Of a stretch of 64,000 bases of DNA, positions 1-10,855 are shown one piece after another. A program made the translations under genes and the position numbers. Location of the stretch: assembly GCA_003117195.1 (NCBI GenBank), contig BDSI01000062.1:599726-663725 (forward strand), given 5' to 3'. Below the pieces are notes generated by a model that was not told where the DNA came from, made no database searches, and saw nothing but the letters and a program-made list of their open reading frames with translations. The stretch's first letter is position 1. Each line of letters starts with the position of its first letter. This DNA is from Eudorina sp. 2006-703-Eu-15. Lineage: Eukaryota; Chlorophyta; Chlorophyceae; Chlamydomonadales; Volvocaceae.

Positions 1-145
1 TCTCGCACCTGGCACACCTTGCGTCGCCCCACCACGGCCCTCCCCCCTGTTAACCCCCCGGGCCCCCATTACGTCTCCGACCCATACACCCATCAAGCCC
101 CCATCACACGCCTTCACGCGTCCAATCTCTCCCACCATCACACAC

Positions 146-3100
146 CTTGGGCTGGCCCTGGCCGTTGGCCGGGAAGGTCGGTTTCGGCCCCCCCATCAGC
201 CCACCCGGCAGGCCCAGAGCGCTCGGGCCCAGGCCCACGGACACAAAGTCGATGGGCTCCGGAACCCCCCCGCCGGCGCCGGCGCCGCCGCCGATGGGCG
301 TCCCCGCCGACAGCGATGCCATGCCATACGCGCTGGCGCCGCCGCCGGCTGCCGCCGGCGGCAGGCCGCCGGAGACGCTGGCGGCGAGGGGTACACTGTA
401 CGACGAGGCGTTGGGGCCGCCGGTGCTGCCGTTGGCGCCTGCCGTCGCCGCCAGCCGCATCTGCTGCAGAGCCGCCACCTGTTGCTGCAGCGCCGCCAGG
501 CTGGCGGCGACGTTGGAGCCGCTGCCGGCGAGGCCTCCGCCGCCTCCGCCGGCGCCGCCGTGCGACAGCTGGTTGTACAGCTGCTGCATCGGCGCGACGC
601 CGCCGGGGCCGCCCGCCGCGGCGGCGGCCTCAAACTCGCCGCCACTGCCGCCGGCGGCGGCGGACAAGGGCGCCGGCGACGGCGGCGGCGCGGCGGCGGC
701 GCCGCTGAACTGCGTCGCGGCGGCGCCGAAGGGCGTCTCCAAGCCCTCCGCCACGGGTCCGGCGCCGCCGCCGCCGCCGCCACGTCCCGCGGCGCTGGCC
801 CCGCTCCCGCTGGTGACAGGCCGGTGCCACTCCCCACTCGAGCATGACCCCGACCGGACCACGCTGGGCCGTATCGCCGCCGCCGCCGCCGCGGCTGCCC
901 CCGCGCCCGTATACAGCACTAACCCTGAAGTCGACGCCGTCCCCGCCGCCGCCGCCGGTGCCGCGGGGCGGGCCCCTGCCGCCTCCTCCTCCTCCTCGTC
1001 GTCGTGCTGCTGCCAGATGGTCAGGACGCCGTGGGGCTGCGGCGCGGGGGAGCCGCCGCTGGCGGCGGGAGCGGCGAGGGCGGCGGGGTCCGCCGCCTCC
1101 TGGTCCTGGTCGCTGCCGTGCAGCTGCGCGCCCTCGCCGATGGGCTGCTGCGGGCGATTGCTGGCGATGAGGCGCGACAGGAAGTTGGAGCGCTGAGTGG
1201 TGGCCGCCTCCAGCCGCTCGCCTATAAGGGTGGAGGAGGAGGTGGGTTGCAGGATATCGGTCAGACACGGGGTGGGGGAGGCGGAGGCGGGTTGCAGGAT
1301 ATCGGTATGGGACATACATTGATGTGGGGAGGAAGGGGTGTGCGGGGTCGGCGAGGCAGGTGCAAGAGCGGCTTAGACCGGTCTGCAGGCCAGCAGTGGA
1401 GGTCTACACAAGACAGCGCCGCTGGGGGCCACATGCTGGGCCACCCCCACAGCCTCAAAGCGCCTGCAGCCGGAATCTGCACGCCGCCAACGAATTCAGC
1501 AGTTCGTCCGAAAGTCGATCGAAGTCCCGAGGGCCTGTCCCGGCATCCCGGCGTCGACGCGCTCGTTCGAACTGCGTCGCTGAGTCGTGGTCGTGGGTGT
1601 TGTGGTTGGGCACCGCCCGGGCTCCCACCGGCTTCCCGCCGCCGCCGCCGCCGTCCGCCGACATCGGCCCATTTTCCCTCGGGCGGATGCACCAAACCGC
1701 ACCCAGGGCCCTTCCCGTCGCGGCTCTGGTCTCCCCGGCCCTCCCGCCCCGCCCCTTTCCCATCCCCCTTGGAGCGCACCCGGGATGGGGTACAGCGGCG
1801 GCCGGTACTTGGATGCCGCCTTCATCAACTTTCGCCTGTGCAGGTGGAGGAGGAGGTGGAGGGCAAAGCAGGTTGGAATCTGACCCAGTTACCGACCCCC
1901 GGCGCATGAGACACCGCCGCCCTCTCGAATCCGTGGCAAGCCCACCCTGTCTGCCAGGGGACACCGCCGCCCCCCTTCCAGGCTTCGATCAATGCAGCGA
2001 GTGTGGTGCGGCTCCCACTGACAAGGCTTCCCTAACAGCCCAAGAGGCTGTTGGCCCCATGGTGTCCTGCCACTCCATGCATGGCCCCGGGCGTCCCGCA
2101 ACCTCTCGGGGCCCCCTCAACGGCGGCACCCCCGCGGCCCTTCACCTTTCTGCCCTAGCTGGGTCCCGGGGACCGGTCGGCCCTGCCTGGCCCCATGGGG
2201 CCATGAGCCCGGGCGCCTGCGCAGGAGCCCAGCCCCCCAGGCCCACCTCCGGTACATCCCCGTGTCTGGGCAACTGCAATGGAGCCCCCTCCACCCACCC
2301 ACCCAACCCCCCCCTCGCCGCCTCACCTCCGGTACACCCCCGTGGTCCACTGCACAAAGTCCAGCACCTCCACCGCGAAGAACAGCCCGCCCAGCACGAT
2401 GCCGATCACCTCCATCGCCAGCCGGGCCCGGCTGTTCCACAGTTGCTGCGCCGACGGAGCAAGGGGTTGCAAGAGAGCCAAAAAAGGGAATCAAGGGGTT
2501 ACCCGGTGTCGTGTGGTTAGCCACGTGTTTAACAAAGGATCGGTGTGTCGTGTAGTTAGCCACGTGCTTAACAAAGGATTGGTTGGCACGATTCCGCTGC
2601 GCGGGCTCCTAGTTCAGAGACGGGCCAAATGAAGGCCCCCATGCACACCCCTCCATGCACCCCACATGCGCCTCTGCGGGAGAGGGTCCAGTGTACGGAC
2701 TGTGTGAGCAAGCCACCGCCATGGCAAAATACTCCACCCTGCACCCGGCCCCCTTTCCCGGGGTAAGGGGGGAGGGCAGCAGCAGCGGTGTGTCTGTCAA
2801 CTGCTCACCCGGTCCGCGATCAGCCACACCAGGAACGTCTGCGACACCACCCACACCAGGTAGGCCGATACCTGCGTCATGGGGGAGGGAGGGAGGGAGG
2901 GAGGGAGGGAGGAGCAAGACGGAGGGCGCCCGAGCAGAGGAGGAAGAGCAGGTGAAGAGAGATGGTTCGGCAGGTGGGGTCGATGGGGGCTCCAGCGCAT
3001 TGGTGGGCAACACCATGTACAGCTCCCCAAGCTGACCGCCTCATGGGGAGCGTGCGGTGACTTTCTTCGCGGCTTCGCCGTCCTCATCGACATCAGGGGC

Positions 3101-5043
3101 CGTGCGGGGCGCGGACAGACAGACTGCGGCACGGGAGCACCGCGGCGCGGGTGGACTGCTGCAATCACGCACATTCACGCTCACACACACGTCCACACAC
3201 TAGCCGGGCGGGTTACCTCGCTCAACGCACACACACACACACACACCCGCCCCCACCTGCACGAGGTACCACGTCTTCCCGAAGCGCTGCCACTTGGTCT
3301 GCAGCAGCGTCTGCACCAGCGGGTCGCCCAGCACCTCCAGGTGGCCCTTGCGGACCGACGTCTCGATGGCGGACGGCACGTACTCGCCCGGGTTCTGCAC
3401 CGTGTCGATCTCCCGCAGGCTGAGACTGTACGACGTCACGGGGCCGTACGCCCAGGCCACGCGGCGGCGCTTGTTGTAGATGTGCTGCAGCATCTCCACC
3501 TTGCCCAGCGAGGCGGCCAGGAGCAGCGGCGTCTGCGCGGGGGGTTGGGGGATCGTTGAGGGGGAGTCTTGGAAAGTTGTAGACATCGGCCGCCGGTGGG
3601 GGGCCGGGGAAGGCCGGGGAAGGAAAAGCGGCATCGGGTCAGAAAAGGCACCGCTGTTTCCACAGGTTTCAGCAACGGCCCAATGACCTCCCTCATGCAC
3701 GGTCCCTCGCCCTCCGCCCCCGGGAGCCGGCCCGTTGGAGACGCCACGAGCGGTACTCCAGGAATCCGGATCCGGATCCGCAATCCACAGATGGATCTGG
3801 AACCGAGCACGCGAGCGCCGCACACCCCCGGGCTGGGTGTGTCTGAGCTGTTTCTTTTCCACACACACCCCCCCGCCCGCACCTGCGAGCGGTTGTTCTG
3901 TACGTGCTCCGAAGCCCCGCAGTACTCCACGAGGTGGTCGTACATGTCCGGTTGGTCGTGGTACACACACATGTGCAGGGCGGTGTTGCCCCTGGGGTGG
4001 GAAGGGCCGGGGGGTCCGGGAGGAAGGGGGAGGGACAGATGCAGCATTGACAGACTGATCTGAACAAGGCCCGGAGGTGGAAACGGGGCGGGCTGCTGGG
4101 TTGGGTTCACGTGCGTGAATCCCTGCGCCGCTCGTCCCCAAATCCGCAGCTCAGGGAGTCCAACATTGCAGCCGACATTTTGTACCAACCCCCTCCCCTT
4201 CTCTCTTTCACTATCCCTTCCCCTCCCCTGCCTGTGCCGACCCCTGCCCTTCCTGTGCCGACCCCTCCCCTTTCCCGCCTGGAACACGCCCTCCCGCCGC
4301 CCCTCACCCCTCGTCCTCAGACAGGCTATCGGACCCTGCGGTATCAATTCCCCTTCTGTACCCGACAAAACCCTACCCTACCCCCTGCCCAGCACCTAAG
4401 ACGTGCTCGAGCTACCCCGTGCCCATGGCTGCTGCCGGTCCTTGGTCCCGCACGCGGCGGCCCCCATCCCTACTCATGGCAGCAGCGCAGTTTGAAAACG
4501 TCTACCAATTTCCTGTACCCCCTCCTTACCCATGACCGGTCCCAGCCCCACCCCCGGCCCTGGGTTCAGCCCCCCGCAGCCCAGCCTCTCAACCCCCCGG
4601 GGCCTCCTCCCAACCCGCATCCCCTGCCAGGCGATCGTCAGTATTCCCCGCTACCAGGCAGTACCGGGCCGACAGGGTGTCCCGCAGCAGACCCCCATCT
4701 TCTCGCCCTGTCCCTGTGCCCTGTCGACCAAAACGGCTGCTGTCACCGCCGTCTTCTGGCCGCAGGACCAATCGGGGGGTCCCTGTCATGCCATCCCGCG
4801 CCCTTCCTCCCACCCTCCTTTCCGTCCTCCCCCCTCCCTCCCTCCCAGGCCGCCGCGGCCGCCCTCCCCCCCTCCCTTCCTCCCCCCCTCCCTTCCTCCC
4901 CCCCTCCCTTCCTCCCCCCCCCCTCCCCCCCTCCCTTCCTCCCCCCCTCCCTTCCTCCCCCCCCCCCCCCCTCCCTTCCTCCCCCCCTCCCTTCCTCCCC
5001 CCTCCCTTCCTCCCCCCCTCCCTTCCTCCCCCCCTCCCTTCCT

Positions 5044-5074
<31 letters not shown>

Positions 5075-6486
5075 CTTCCTCCCCCCCTCCCTTCCTCCCA
5101 CCCTCCCCCCCCTTCCCTCCCCCCACCCTCCCTCCCTCCCACCCTCCCTCCCACCCTCCCTCCCTCCCACCCTCCCCCCCTGCCAGGGGCCGCCGGCGCC
5201 TCACCACTGGTCCCGGTCATGGTTGACGCGCGCGCCGTGGCGTTTCAAGTACGACACGATATCCTTCTGCCCCGTACAGGCTGCGAAGCTGAGCGGGTAC
5301 TCGCCGTAGTACACGGCACTGCCCGGCTGGAAGAACGAGCCGTACGCGCGGGCGCGCACGTCCGCGCCGTTCTGCACCAGGAACTTAACCTGAGGAAGGA
5401 GGGAGGGAGGGGGGGCACATTGGCGTTGCTACTCATTTGGGTTGCATAGTAAGCCGTGGTCAGCCGTATGAGCTCATATCATCAGGGCGGTGCCGATGAC
5501 GGTGCCGGGGCCAGGGCGGGGTGAGAGACCGCCCGAGAAGGCCCAAGGAGCGCGTGAAGGCTGGCCGACATGCCATGGAGAGGCCCAAGGCTCCTTGTCA
5601 GCACGAGGGCCGGCCAACAAACAAACATGCGGGGGTGAACACCACGAATGGAGCCAAGGGGAATTTGAACTGGGACCGAGGCGGGGCCCGGGTGCGTGGG
5701 CCCCAGCTGTACTTGTGCTGGAGGCCTTACTGCCGTTAAGGTGCACGCCCTGGTCCCGGCGGTGCGGGAAAGAAGGGATCAACAAAGGGAAAGAGGGGTT
5801 TGCGCCGGGGGCCTTCCTGGCTTGCCACTGCTCCTCCCCCGACGTACCATGTCAAAGTCGTGGTTGACGATTGCTATGTGCAGGGCCGTCTCGCCCTCGT
5901 ACTGTCCCGGCGGGTCGGTCTCCGTCTTTCGCTCCTGGTATGGAGTGTTGACCAGCGTCTTACCGTAGAGCTTAACCAGGTACTTCCCGATGGCCAGCGT
6001 GGAAGGAGTGTTGAGGAGCATAGCGATGTGGAAGACGTTCTCGCCGACCGGACCCTTGCTGTACACATTGCACTGGCTGGGAAACAGCCGCGTGATCATC
6101 TGCAACGCAGGAAGGATAATTTGGAACCAGGGTCGCGAAGGTCTGTGGGTACATAACCGAAGCAGCGTTCTCCTGTGTCTGGTGCGTTTGTCGCGTTGCA
6201 GCACAATTTCCTTCCATAATATCGACATTGCCCATGAAATAAGCACAAGTCGCACGCAAGCAACCCAAAGACGCTTGCGTGCACGACTGCGTCCACGCAG
6301 GCTTGACTAAGTTATGAAGCTATGCCGCTGTATACACACCTCCAGATTTCCATATTTTACTGCGTGCCAAGCCGTCCCCGCCGAGTCCATAAGCTTTGCT
6401 TGCTGGACCACATTGCTCTTCGCAGCCGTCAGCGCAGAGTTCATGCTCGTCGGCTTGCGCGCCGTTGACGTCCTGATTTCAGACAT
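146..6486 (-). CDS. TRPV-like ankyrin-repeat cation channel, 3' end beyond left edge
   Basis: Predicted TRP-family cation channel of the TRPV type, acting in a membrane (ciliary or plasma membrane by analogy with algal TRPs; inference). Exons in transcript order: 6486-6340, 6099-5848, 5389-5205, 3991-3883, 3532-3257, 2871-2809, 2445-2327, 1835-1780, 1221-146; all junctions are in phase, giving 761 codons so far. Ankyrin-like repeats: [10 protein letters not shown] (~68), [13 protein letters not shown] (~116), [15 protein letters not shown] (~160), [11 protein letters not shown] (~195), [11 protein letters not shown] (~232). The TRPV pre-S1 signature [18 protein letters not shown] follows at ~258, with KWQRF before S1. 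S1 is ~324-344 and S2 ~353-375. Exon 9 is Gly/Ala-rich low complexity with a short coiled-coil-like [14 protein letters not shown]3-S6 and the pore are not seen and should lie left of base 1. Without the 146 donor the frame stops at 104, leaving a pore-less protein. The start ATG at 6484-6486 is chosen because [10 protein letters not shown] joins MITRLF smoothly. Exons 6 and 8 (63 and 56 nt) are the least certain. Confidence 0.85.
4785..5185. repeat. Polypyrimidine tandem repeat in intron 3 of the TRPV-like gene
   Basis: About 400 bp of CCCTTCCTCCCC-type units, interrupted by C-runs, fills most of the 1.2-kb intron 3992-5204. On the coding (minus) strand it is a pure purine GGGAGG array just downstream of the exon-3 donor. 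Confidence 0.9.
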
Positions 6487-6506
6487 GTTTGGACTTCTCC
6501 CTCAGC

Positions 6507-6531
6507 GACAGCTTCCTCAGCGGAAGCTGTC
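6507..6531 (-). promoter_or_regulatory. Perfect hairpin in the 5' leader of the TRPV-like gene
   Basis: GACAGCTTCC and GGAAGCTGTC form a perfect 10-bp stem around a 5-nt loop. It ends 20 nt before the start codon of the channel gene, so it would lie in the mRNA leader if transcription starts upstream. A translational role is inference. Confidence 0.35.
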
Positions 6532-8192
6532 ACTTGGGGCGTTTCTTGTCAAGCAAACCACTCCTGTGAGCCGCCTACCCTAAGACGTGGCAATAAGCTA
6601 CATCTACTGCTGTAATTGAATAAGGATTGCACTTTGCAACGAACTCAAACAAGGTCGAGAAAGCTATTGCTGGTAGGTCAATGAAATTCCTAGACCTTTT
6701 CAAGTCATAAGTTATGTCGCAACCATGGCCCTAGGAAGGATAACTCTGAGTGAAGTCAAGAACAATTCGCAATGAAGGCGGTTTGCCGTACTAGCAGTAC
6801 CGGATGTCTTACCCCGTAGAATTTCTAGCTCGTCCGTCCTCGACTTGCTCATCTCATGCAGTGAGTCGGAACATGTCCAGAGCGCCGGATTCAGTACTAG
6901 CGCGAGTATACGTATCCGAAGTAATCGACACAACAGCGTTACTTGGTCGTTATAATAATGTTTAGATATGTTCGCATGGGCGTATGCATAACCTGCTGGA
7001 CTTTGCTTCGTATGGCTCTTTTTGCTGTGTCGTGGTCATTCGCGTAAGACGTACGCATACGTTTCTGGGTGTCACGGTTGGGCGTTCGCATGTTAGCTGA
7101 ATGAACGGCACGTTGCCCATCGTTGTCCTGGCGGTATCGGGCTCACCGCCAGCCCTCAGCCCCGCGGCGCCTCGAGGGGGCCCCAGACCCCTTGTGCCCC
7201 CTTGCCACAGCGCTCCTCCCCCATCCCCTGCGCCATCCGCACCATTGGTGCGTATCACCCGCACCGCCCTAGCGACTCTGTGCTGCGACTGTGCTTCACC
7301 GTCTCGGCGCCCTTCGGCGCTGGCCGCGGTCCCACACTTACGTCGTGAACTTGCCCCTGAACAATGTTTTGTCAGGGTTTCGTCGCCGCATGGACAAGCG
7401 ACGCCTTTCCTAGCCCTCTCCACCACGGTGGTCGACGCGTGGACTACCCACACCTCCACACCTTCCTACACACCCCCACACGTGTATGGTGCCCCCGGGA
7501 TACACGGTCAGGTCCCCACGTCTCACGGCTCTTGACGGAGAGCCCGCCATTCTCGCATGCCAAACCATCTCAAACCGCAGGTCACCGTTGCGCATACGGT
7601 TATGGCGTCACCTGGGCGGGACGTGATCAGTTCCGTGCAGGTGGGTGTTCCCATGTCTTTTCGATTGCAGCGTCAAGATTGCAGCGGTGGCCATCCGCCA
7701 CCAAGATCCTCCCGGATCCTTCCCGACCTCTGCAGCGCACCCGGGCTGACCCGCGCCCCTAGAACAATCACACCGATCACAACAGCGCCACCTACCCGCA
7801 CATCCTCTCACATCTCGGCCGATCACGACCACTGATACTGGGGTTGAAGGGAAGGGTCGTGTGGGTCACGCGGCGGGAGGGCGGAGAAGGGGTAGGTGCG
7901 TGGTGGTGCGGGTGTTCGTGTCGGGACCCATCCCTGCAATGCCCGCCCCCACAACATACCCCGAAGGGTCGAGCGCTGGGTGCATTATTTACTATACGCA
8001 TACGTGCAACTATTTGGGCACTGCCCTGCCCTGCCCTTTGCATGTCACGCACTCCTGTTCTGCCTGCCTAAGACCACACACCCGCCCAGAAGCTGTTACG
8101 ACTGTTACGCTGGACTTCACTTCTCGCGGCTCGGGTTTCGTTCTCAGCGGTGGGGGGAGTCAGGAGGCTGCCCCGCCGCCCTGGCCCTGGCC
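6532..8192. other. Intergenic: TRPV-like 5' flank and SET-gene 3' flank
   Basis: No supported gene. It should hold the promoter and leader of the minus-strand channel gene (right of 6486) and the 3' UTR of the minus-strand SET gene (left of 8193). Overlapping open frames around 6962-7535 on both strands match no family I recognise. One copy of the dispersed intronic element lies at 8092-8146. Confidence 0.5.
8092..8146 (+). repeat. Dispersed intronic element, copy a
   Basis: Contains TGTTACGCTGGACTT followed by CTTCTCGCGGCTC, the core shared with copies b-e. It lies about 50-100 bp past the SET-gene stop. The element is in plus orientation, antisense to that gene. Confidence 0.7.
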
Positions 8193-10855
8193 CTATCGCT
8201 GCCTCTGCCGCTGCCCCGCCGCCGCCGCCGCCCCGGCGGTGAGGCCCTCGGGCACGAAGCCCCACTTCAGCCAGGCCTGCAGGGGGCTCATGCCCTCCGG
8301 CTGGTAGCTGATGAAGAGCTCCTGGGAAGGGGAGGGGGGAGGGGGGAGGGGGGAGGGGGGAGGGGGGAGGGGGAGGGGGAGGGGGAGGGGGAGGGAGGGG
8401 GGGGGAGGAGGTGAAAGGGGCGGGTATAAGAAAGGGAAGGGGAGGAGGGGACGAGGGATCGGAGCAGGCGGGTGTAGGAACTTGAGGGCATGATCAAACT
8501 GCGTTGGCTGCCACAGCAACGAGGGGCCAGGGACCAGGTGAAGAGAGGGAGGGGAGGAAGGCAGGAGCGTACAACCATGCACATGGTTGGGGCTGGGGGG
8601 CGGAGAATAAGTGCGGCCTAGTAGCCCTCTCCATCCCGGCATGTGTTTCCCAGCCGCTCTGCGCCCCGCCCCGCGCCCTCCCCCGCGGCCCCCAAAAGCC
8701 GCCGCCGACGCCACAGGCCCCACCTGCCCCGCCTCCAGCCGCGCCAGCTCGCCCTCCCGACCGTAATTCACCAAGTTCTGTGCCCCGCCCTCCCCCGGGC
8801 CCAAAGCCGCCGCCGCCGCCGCCCCCGCAGAAGCAGCAGCTACCCCACCTGCCCCGCCTCCAGCGGCGCCAGCTCGCCCCCCCGGATGTTGGTGAGTGCG
8901 AACACCAGCCGGTCCCGGTCGTCCAGCATCATCATGGGGGGCCGCCCGCTGGCGTGGTGGTTGGCCATGTCGATCAGCGGCAGCAGCCCCGAGCTCCGGC
9001 CCACACCCAGCGACCTGGAGACCACCTGGGGTTGGCGGTTGGTGGTCCGAGTTTGTTCGGTAGCGACGGTTAATTCGGTTTGAACCACATTCCGGTTGTG
9101 GAGCGCAACTACCCGCCAACCCTGCACGCGTGCCGTACGCGTGCCGTACCTGGCCAAACGCCCACAGCAGCCCGTCGCGCTCCAGGCCCAGTCGCGCGCA
9201 GTTGGCCTGCCCCACCGTCTCCAGCACCTCCTCCGCCATCCTGCCGTACCGCCGCCGCGCCACCTCCACCGCCGCCGCCCAGCCCGCCTGGCTCGCCCCC
9301 GTCCCCGCCCGCGACGCCGCCGCCGCCTCCGCCGCCGCCACCTCCGCCGCCCACTCCGCGTCGTCGGCCGCCGCTTGGAGCCCCTCCCTGGTGTCCGACG
9401 GCGCCGCCTCCGCCAGCGCGGCGGCCGCCTCCGCCGACGCGGCGGCGGCGGCGACGGCGGCGGCCTCCGCCGCCTCCAGCACCTCCGCCTCGCGCCCCGT
9501 CTCTAGCCCCACGGCCTGCTCCAGCGCCTCCGTCAAGCCTCCCCCGGACATCAGCCAGGGGTTGGGCGGCTGAGCCGGCAGCGACAGGACGTACGGCAGC
9601 CAGAACGAATCGGCGCCCTTGGCACGCTCGATGGCGAGGCAGCACGCCACCTGTACGTACGACGGAGTGCCGTACAGCAAGGGGGCGGGGAGGGGTATCT
9701 ACTATATAGATAATTGGTTGGCAGGGGGGGAGGTCTTGCGTGCAAGGAAAAGTGTGAGGGGGGGAGTGCGCGGGGGCATCGGCCGAGTCAGAAGGCTATG
9801 TACCGCACACCGGACCAGACGATGCACCTCCCTTGACCTGGCCTCCTCTCCACTTCACCACAAGCCCTCCCCTCTCCCCCCCGGACAACCATCGCAGCCA
9901 AACACACAGGTACTCTCAGCCCCCCTTCCTCCTTCCCTCTCTTTCCTCTTCTCTCTTCCCTCCCCCTCCCCTCCCGTCTCCTGACGTCAAGTCAACGCCT
10001 TCCCTTCCCCTCCCCCCTCCCTCCGCTAACCCCCCTCCCCCTGCCCCCCTTACCTGCTGCAGCTGCCCCTCCCATTGCCCCTCCCCCTGCCCCCCTTACC
10101 TGCTGCAGCTGCCCCAGCCCCTCCCGGAACGCCTCCTCCCGCTCCGGGCAGCCCAGCTGCGGCCCCACCGCCCGCACCGCCGCCGCGCCGTCCAGGTGCA
10201 GCGCTCGCGGGATCACCACCAGCGAGCTGCCCGCACCGGAGCAGGAGGAGGAGGAGGAGGAGGAGCTGCCGGGGCCCTCACCCGCGGAGGCCCCCGCGGA
10301 CTCGAGGTCCTGGAGGCTGATGGCTGCGTTGCGCGGATGCGCGGATGTGCGGCGGCGCGGCGGGGCCCGGGCCCGGGGGCGGAGGAGGACGGGGGTTTGG
10401 AAGCGGGGTACACAAAATTATTAGTCATACATATACTGCGCTGCTGCCAGAGCGGATGAAAGGGGGGGGGAGGGGCTACAAGCGGGTGGAGACGTGGGGG
10501 CGAGGTGCGTGCTGTGTGTTGATGCCGTATGACGCATTGCCGTACATCATGCCGGCGTGTACCGTACTCCCCCGGCGGATGTGATGGTGGCCGGCGCTCG
10601 GCCCATCTCCAGCACTTACATCCCCACCCACACCTGAGACAGCCACCAGGCCGCGCGCGCCGCACTGCATCGAGCGGGTGACGGCGATGGCGTCATGCAC
10701 GTAGCCGCCGTTGTCCTGCACCCAGCGCCGCAAGGCGGCGGCCTGCCGCGCCTCCTCCTCGGTCTCCCGACATGCCGCCGCCGGGGCCCCGGCAGCGGGG
10801 GGCCCGGCAGGGGCGGGTCTTCGGCTTGGCGCGCGGCGGGGGTCCGGTGTCGGTG
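8193..10855 (-). CDS. SET-domain protein methyltransferase (LSMT/SETD3-like), N-terminus unresolved
   Basis: Predicted protein-lysine (or histidine) N-methyltransferase of the Rubisco-LSMT/SETD3 SET group, using S-adenosylmethionine. Exons in transcript order: 10855-10634 (5' limit uncertain), 10323-10100, 9650-9150, 9025-8849, 8321-8193. All junctions are in phase, giving 416 residues plus stop. Seen in order: LRRWVQDNGGYVHDAI and GARGLVAVS (N-SET); SLVVIPRALHLD; GADSFWLPYVLSLP; an Ala/Glu-rich helical insert of ~100 residues (the variable iSET position); SRSLGVG then LLPLIDMANHH (the family NH motif); ELFISYQPEGMSPLQAWLKW (catalytic Tyr, in the usual FISY context) and GFVPE. It stops ~20 residues after GFVPE, so the C-terminal substrate-binding domain of LSMT/SETD3 is missing or lies in unrecognised exons. 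The frame stays open upstream to 11324 without a convincing start; the polypyrimidine-CAG at 10856 suggests another 5' exon. Two of its donors are locally duplicated. Confidence 0.85.
8331..8410. repeat. GGGGAGG purine tandem repeat in the last SET-gene intron
   Basis: Runs of GGGGGGA and GGGGGA units. On the coding (minus) strand they form the polypyrimidine tract immediately before the acceptor of the final exon (8321). Confidence 0.85.
8718..8879. repeat. 126-bp tandem duplication of an exon end and its donor (SET gene)
   Basis: The 36 bp at 8844-8879, which hold the last codons and 5' splice site of the fourth listed SET exon, recur almost unchanged at 8718-8753, a 126-bp offset. The copy still encodes GELARLEAGQ followed by a GT donor (real exon: GELAPLEAGQ). 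It lies inside the intron. Confidence 0.8.
10035..10115. repeat. 46-bp tandem duplication of an exon end and its donor (SET gene)
   Basis: A 35-bp segment is identical at 10035-10069 and 10081-10115. It carries the last ~16 nt of the second listed SET exon plus the donor GTAAGG. Using the downstream copy would lengthen the exon by 46 nt and shift the frame. Confidence 0.85.

Noticed and set aside
104..1315. 403-codon minus-strand frame taken as a stand-alone gene starting at 1315
   Set aside because: A good acceptor at 1222 in the right phase joins it to the channel gene, and the part before it contains a duplicated CCGATATCCTGCAACC intron-like repeat.
4111..5449. Long Pro/Ser-rich plus-strand frames (up to 371 codons)
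   Set aside because: They are translations of the polypyrimidine repeat in intron 3 of the minus-strand channel gene.
6962..7535. Opposing open frames, 165 codons (-) and 144 codons (+, signal-like start MNGTLPIVVLAV)
   Set aside because: They overlap on opposite strands with no conserved motif or splice context that favours either one.
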